NCBI GenBank assembly: GCA_018500005.2
Contig: JAHBAP020000415.1
Coordinates: 1-5,454 of the forward strand
DNA: 5,454 bases
Direction: 5' to 3'
DNA from: Mycobacterium sp.
Lineage (GTDB): Bacteria > Actinomycetota > Actinomycetes > Mycobacteriales > Mycobacteriaceae
In this document: in pieces, positions 4,907-5,454 of the stretch
How the letters are laid out: every line of letters starts with the position of its first letter
Position numbering within the stretch: position 1 is the stretch's first letter
Notes under the pieces: generated by a model
What the model was told of the DNA's origin: nothing
Seen by the model: the letters and a program-made list of their open reading frames with translations, nothing else
Databases searched by the model: none
Made by a program: the position numbers and the translations under genes

Positions 4907-5454
4907 ATGGATCTCATCTCCGAGCAGGATTCAGGCGGCGCTGACCTGGGCTATCGCGCCCTGGTGGTCGATGACGAGGCAGCGCTGGCCGACGTGGTCG
5001 CCAGCTATCTGCACCGCGATCACTTCGAGGTGACGGTGTGCCACACCGGGGCCGAGGCACTGGCGGTGGCACGCGAGGTCGACCCCGATGTGGTGGTGCT
5101 GGATCTGGGGTTGCCGGGTATCGACGGCCTGGAGGTCTGCCGGCAGTTACGCACGTTTTCCGACGCGTACGTGGTGATGCTGACCGCCCGCGACACCGAA
5201 ATGGACACCATCGTCGGGCTGTCGGTGGGCGCCGACGACTACGTGACCAAGCCGTTCAGTCCACGCGAGTTGGTCGCGCGGATCAGGGCGATGCTGCGCC
5301 GGCCCCGCGCCGCAGCCGCCGCGGCGGTCCCGCACACCGCGGAGGCCCCACCCCGGGTGTTCGGCCCGCTGTCGATCGACATCGCCAGCCGCCAGGTCTT
5401 CCTGGACGGTGAGCTGATCCCGTTGACCCGCACCGAGTTCGACATCCTCGCCGC
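4907..5454 (+). CDS. OmpR-family response regulator, 3' end cut (putative copper regulator CopR)
   Basis: 182 full codons from ATG at 4907, running off the right edge. The receiver domain (about 17-130) has all key residues: acidic pair Asp22-Asp23, phosphorylation site Asp66 in VVVLDLGLPG, Thr93 in MLTAR, and Lys115 in TKPFSPREL. An Ala/Pro linker (about 131-148) leads into the start of a winged-helix DNA-binding domain (VFGPLSIDIASRQVFLDGEL, then IPLTRTEFDIL), typical of OmpR/PhoB regulators. About 50 residues, including most of the recognition helix region, lie outside. It diverges from the multicopper oxidase over 124 bases that hold a tandem operator of the right type, and a second such operator lies ahead of the Met-rich gene. 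Copper as the signal is inferred from context. A histidine kinase gene would be expected next. Family call very firm, role probable. Confidence 0.92.
   Translation, partial: MDLISEQDSGGADLGYRALVVDDEAALADVVASYLHRDHFEVTVCHTGAEALAVAREVDPDVVVLDLGLPGIDGLEVCRQLRTFSDAYVVMLTARDTEMDTIVGLSVGADDYVTKPFSPRELVARIRAMLRRPRAAAAAAVPHTAEAPPRVFGPLSIDIASRQVFLDGELIPLTRTEFDILA

Noticed and set aside
4783..4917. Extended N-terminus of the oxidase from an upstream start
   Set aside because: It would run through the operator and promoter repeat. The ATG at 4782 has a ribosome site and directly precedes a Tat lipoprotein signal.

Overview
The window is GC-rich DNA with GTG/TTG starts, AGGAG-type ribosome binding sites and densely packed genes. 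It looks like an actinobacterium of the Mycobacteriales. A Mycobacterium or Mycolicibacterium is the best guess, because the multicopper oxidase resembles mycobacterial MmcO: a Tat-exported lipoprotein with a Met-rich loop. No rRNA, tRNA, transposase or CRISPR array is visible, so the species cannot be fixed, nor whether this is chromosome, island or plasmid.

Layout, left to right. (1) Bases 1-427, plus strand: the 3' part of a gene for a secreted or anchored blue-copper (cupredoxin) protein, cut by the window edge. (2) Bases 444-1266, minus strand: a small Met-rich single-pass membrane protein (874-1266) followed by a small cupin protein (444-812). (3) Bases 1267-1476: a regulatory gap with a putative response-regulator operator, a candidate -10 element and a leader with inverted repeats. 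(4) Bases 1477-4782, minus strand, read right to left as one tight cluster: multicopper oxidase (3172-4782), SHOCT-domain membrane protein (2849-3124), pyridoxamine-phosphate-oxidase-like flavin protein (2323-2829) and TSUP/TauE-SafE permease (1477-2271). (5) Bases 4783-4906: a divergent promoter region. (6) Bases 4907-5454, plus strand: an OmpR-family response regulator, cut by the right edge. A sensor kinase gene may follow outside the window.

The genes read as one periplasmic copper-defence locus. The oxidase would oxidise Cu(I). The cupredoxin and the Met-rich proteins would bind copper outside the membrane, and the response regulator would switch the set on. The roles of the permease, flavin protein, SHOCT protein and cupin are not evident from sequence; only their position ties them to copper.

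The strongest non-coding observation is a 36-bp near-identical direct repeat (34 of 36 bases) at 1410-1445 and 4835-4870. Each copy holds a tandem TGAAGATTC/TCAAGA half-site pair with 11-bp period, which resembles the CopR box of the Corynebacterium glutamicum CopRS system as I recall it. In both places a GCACAGT element lies at exactly the same distance downstream on the minus strand. This predicts two co-regulated promoters, one for the oxidase operon and one for the Met-rich/cupin operon, both controlled by the regulator encoded at the right end.
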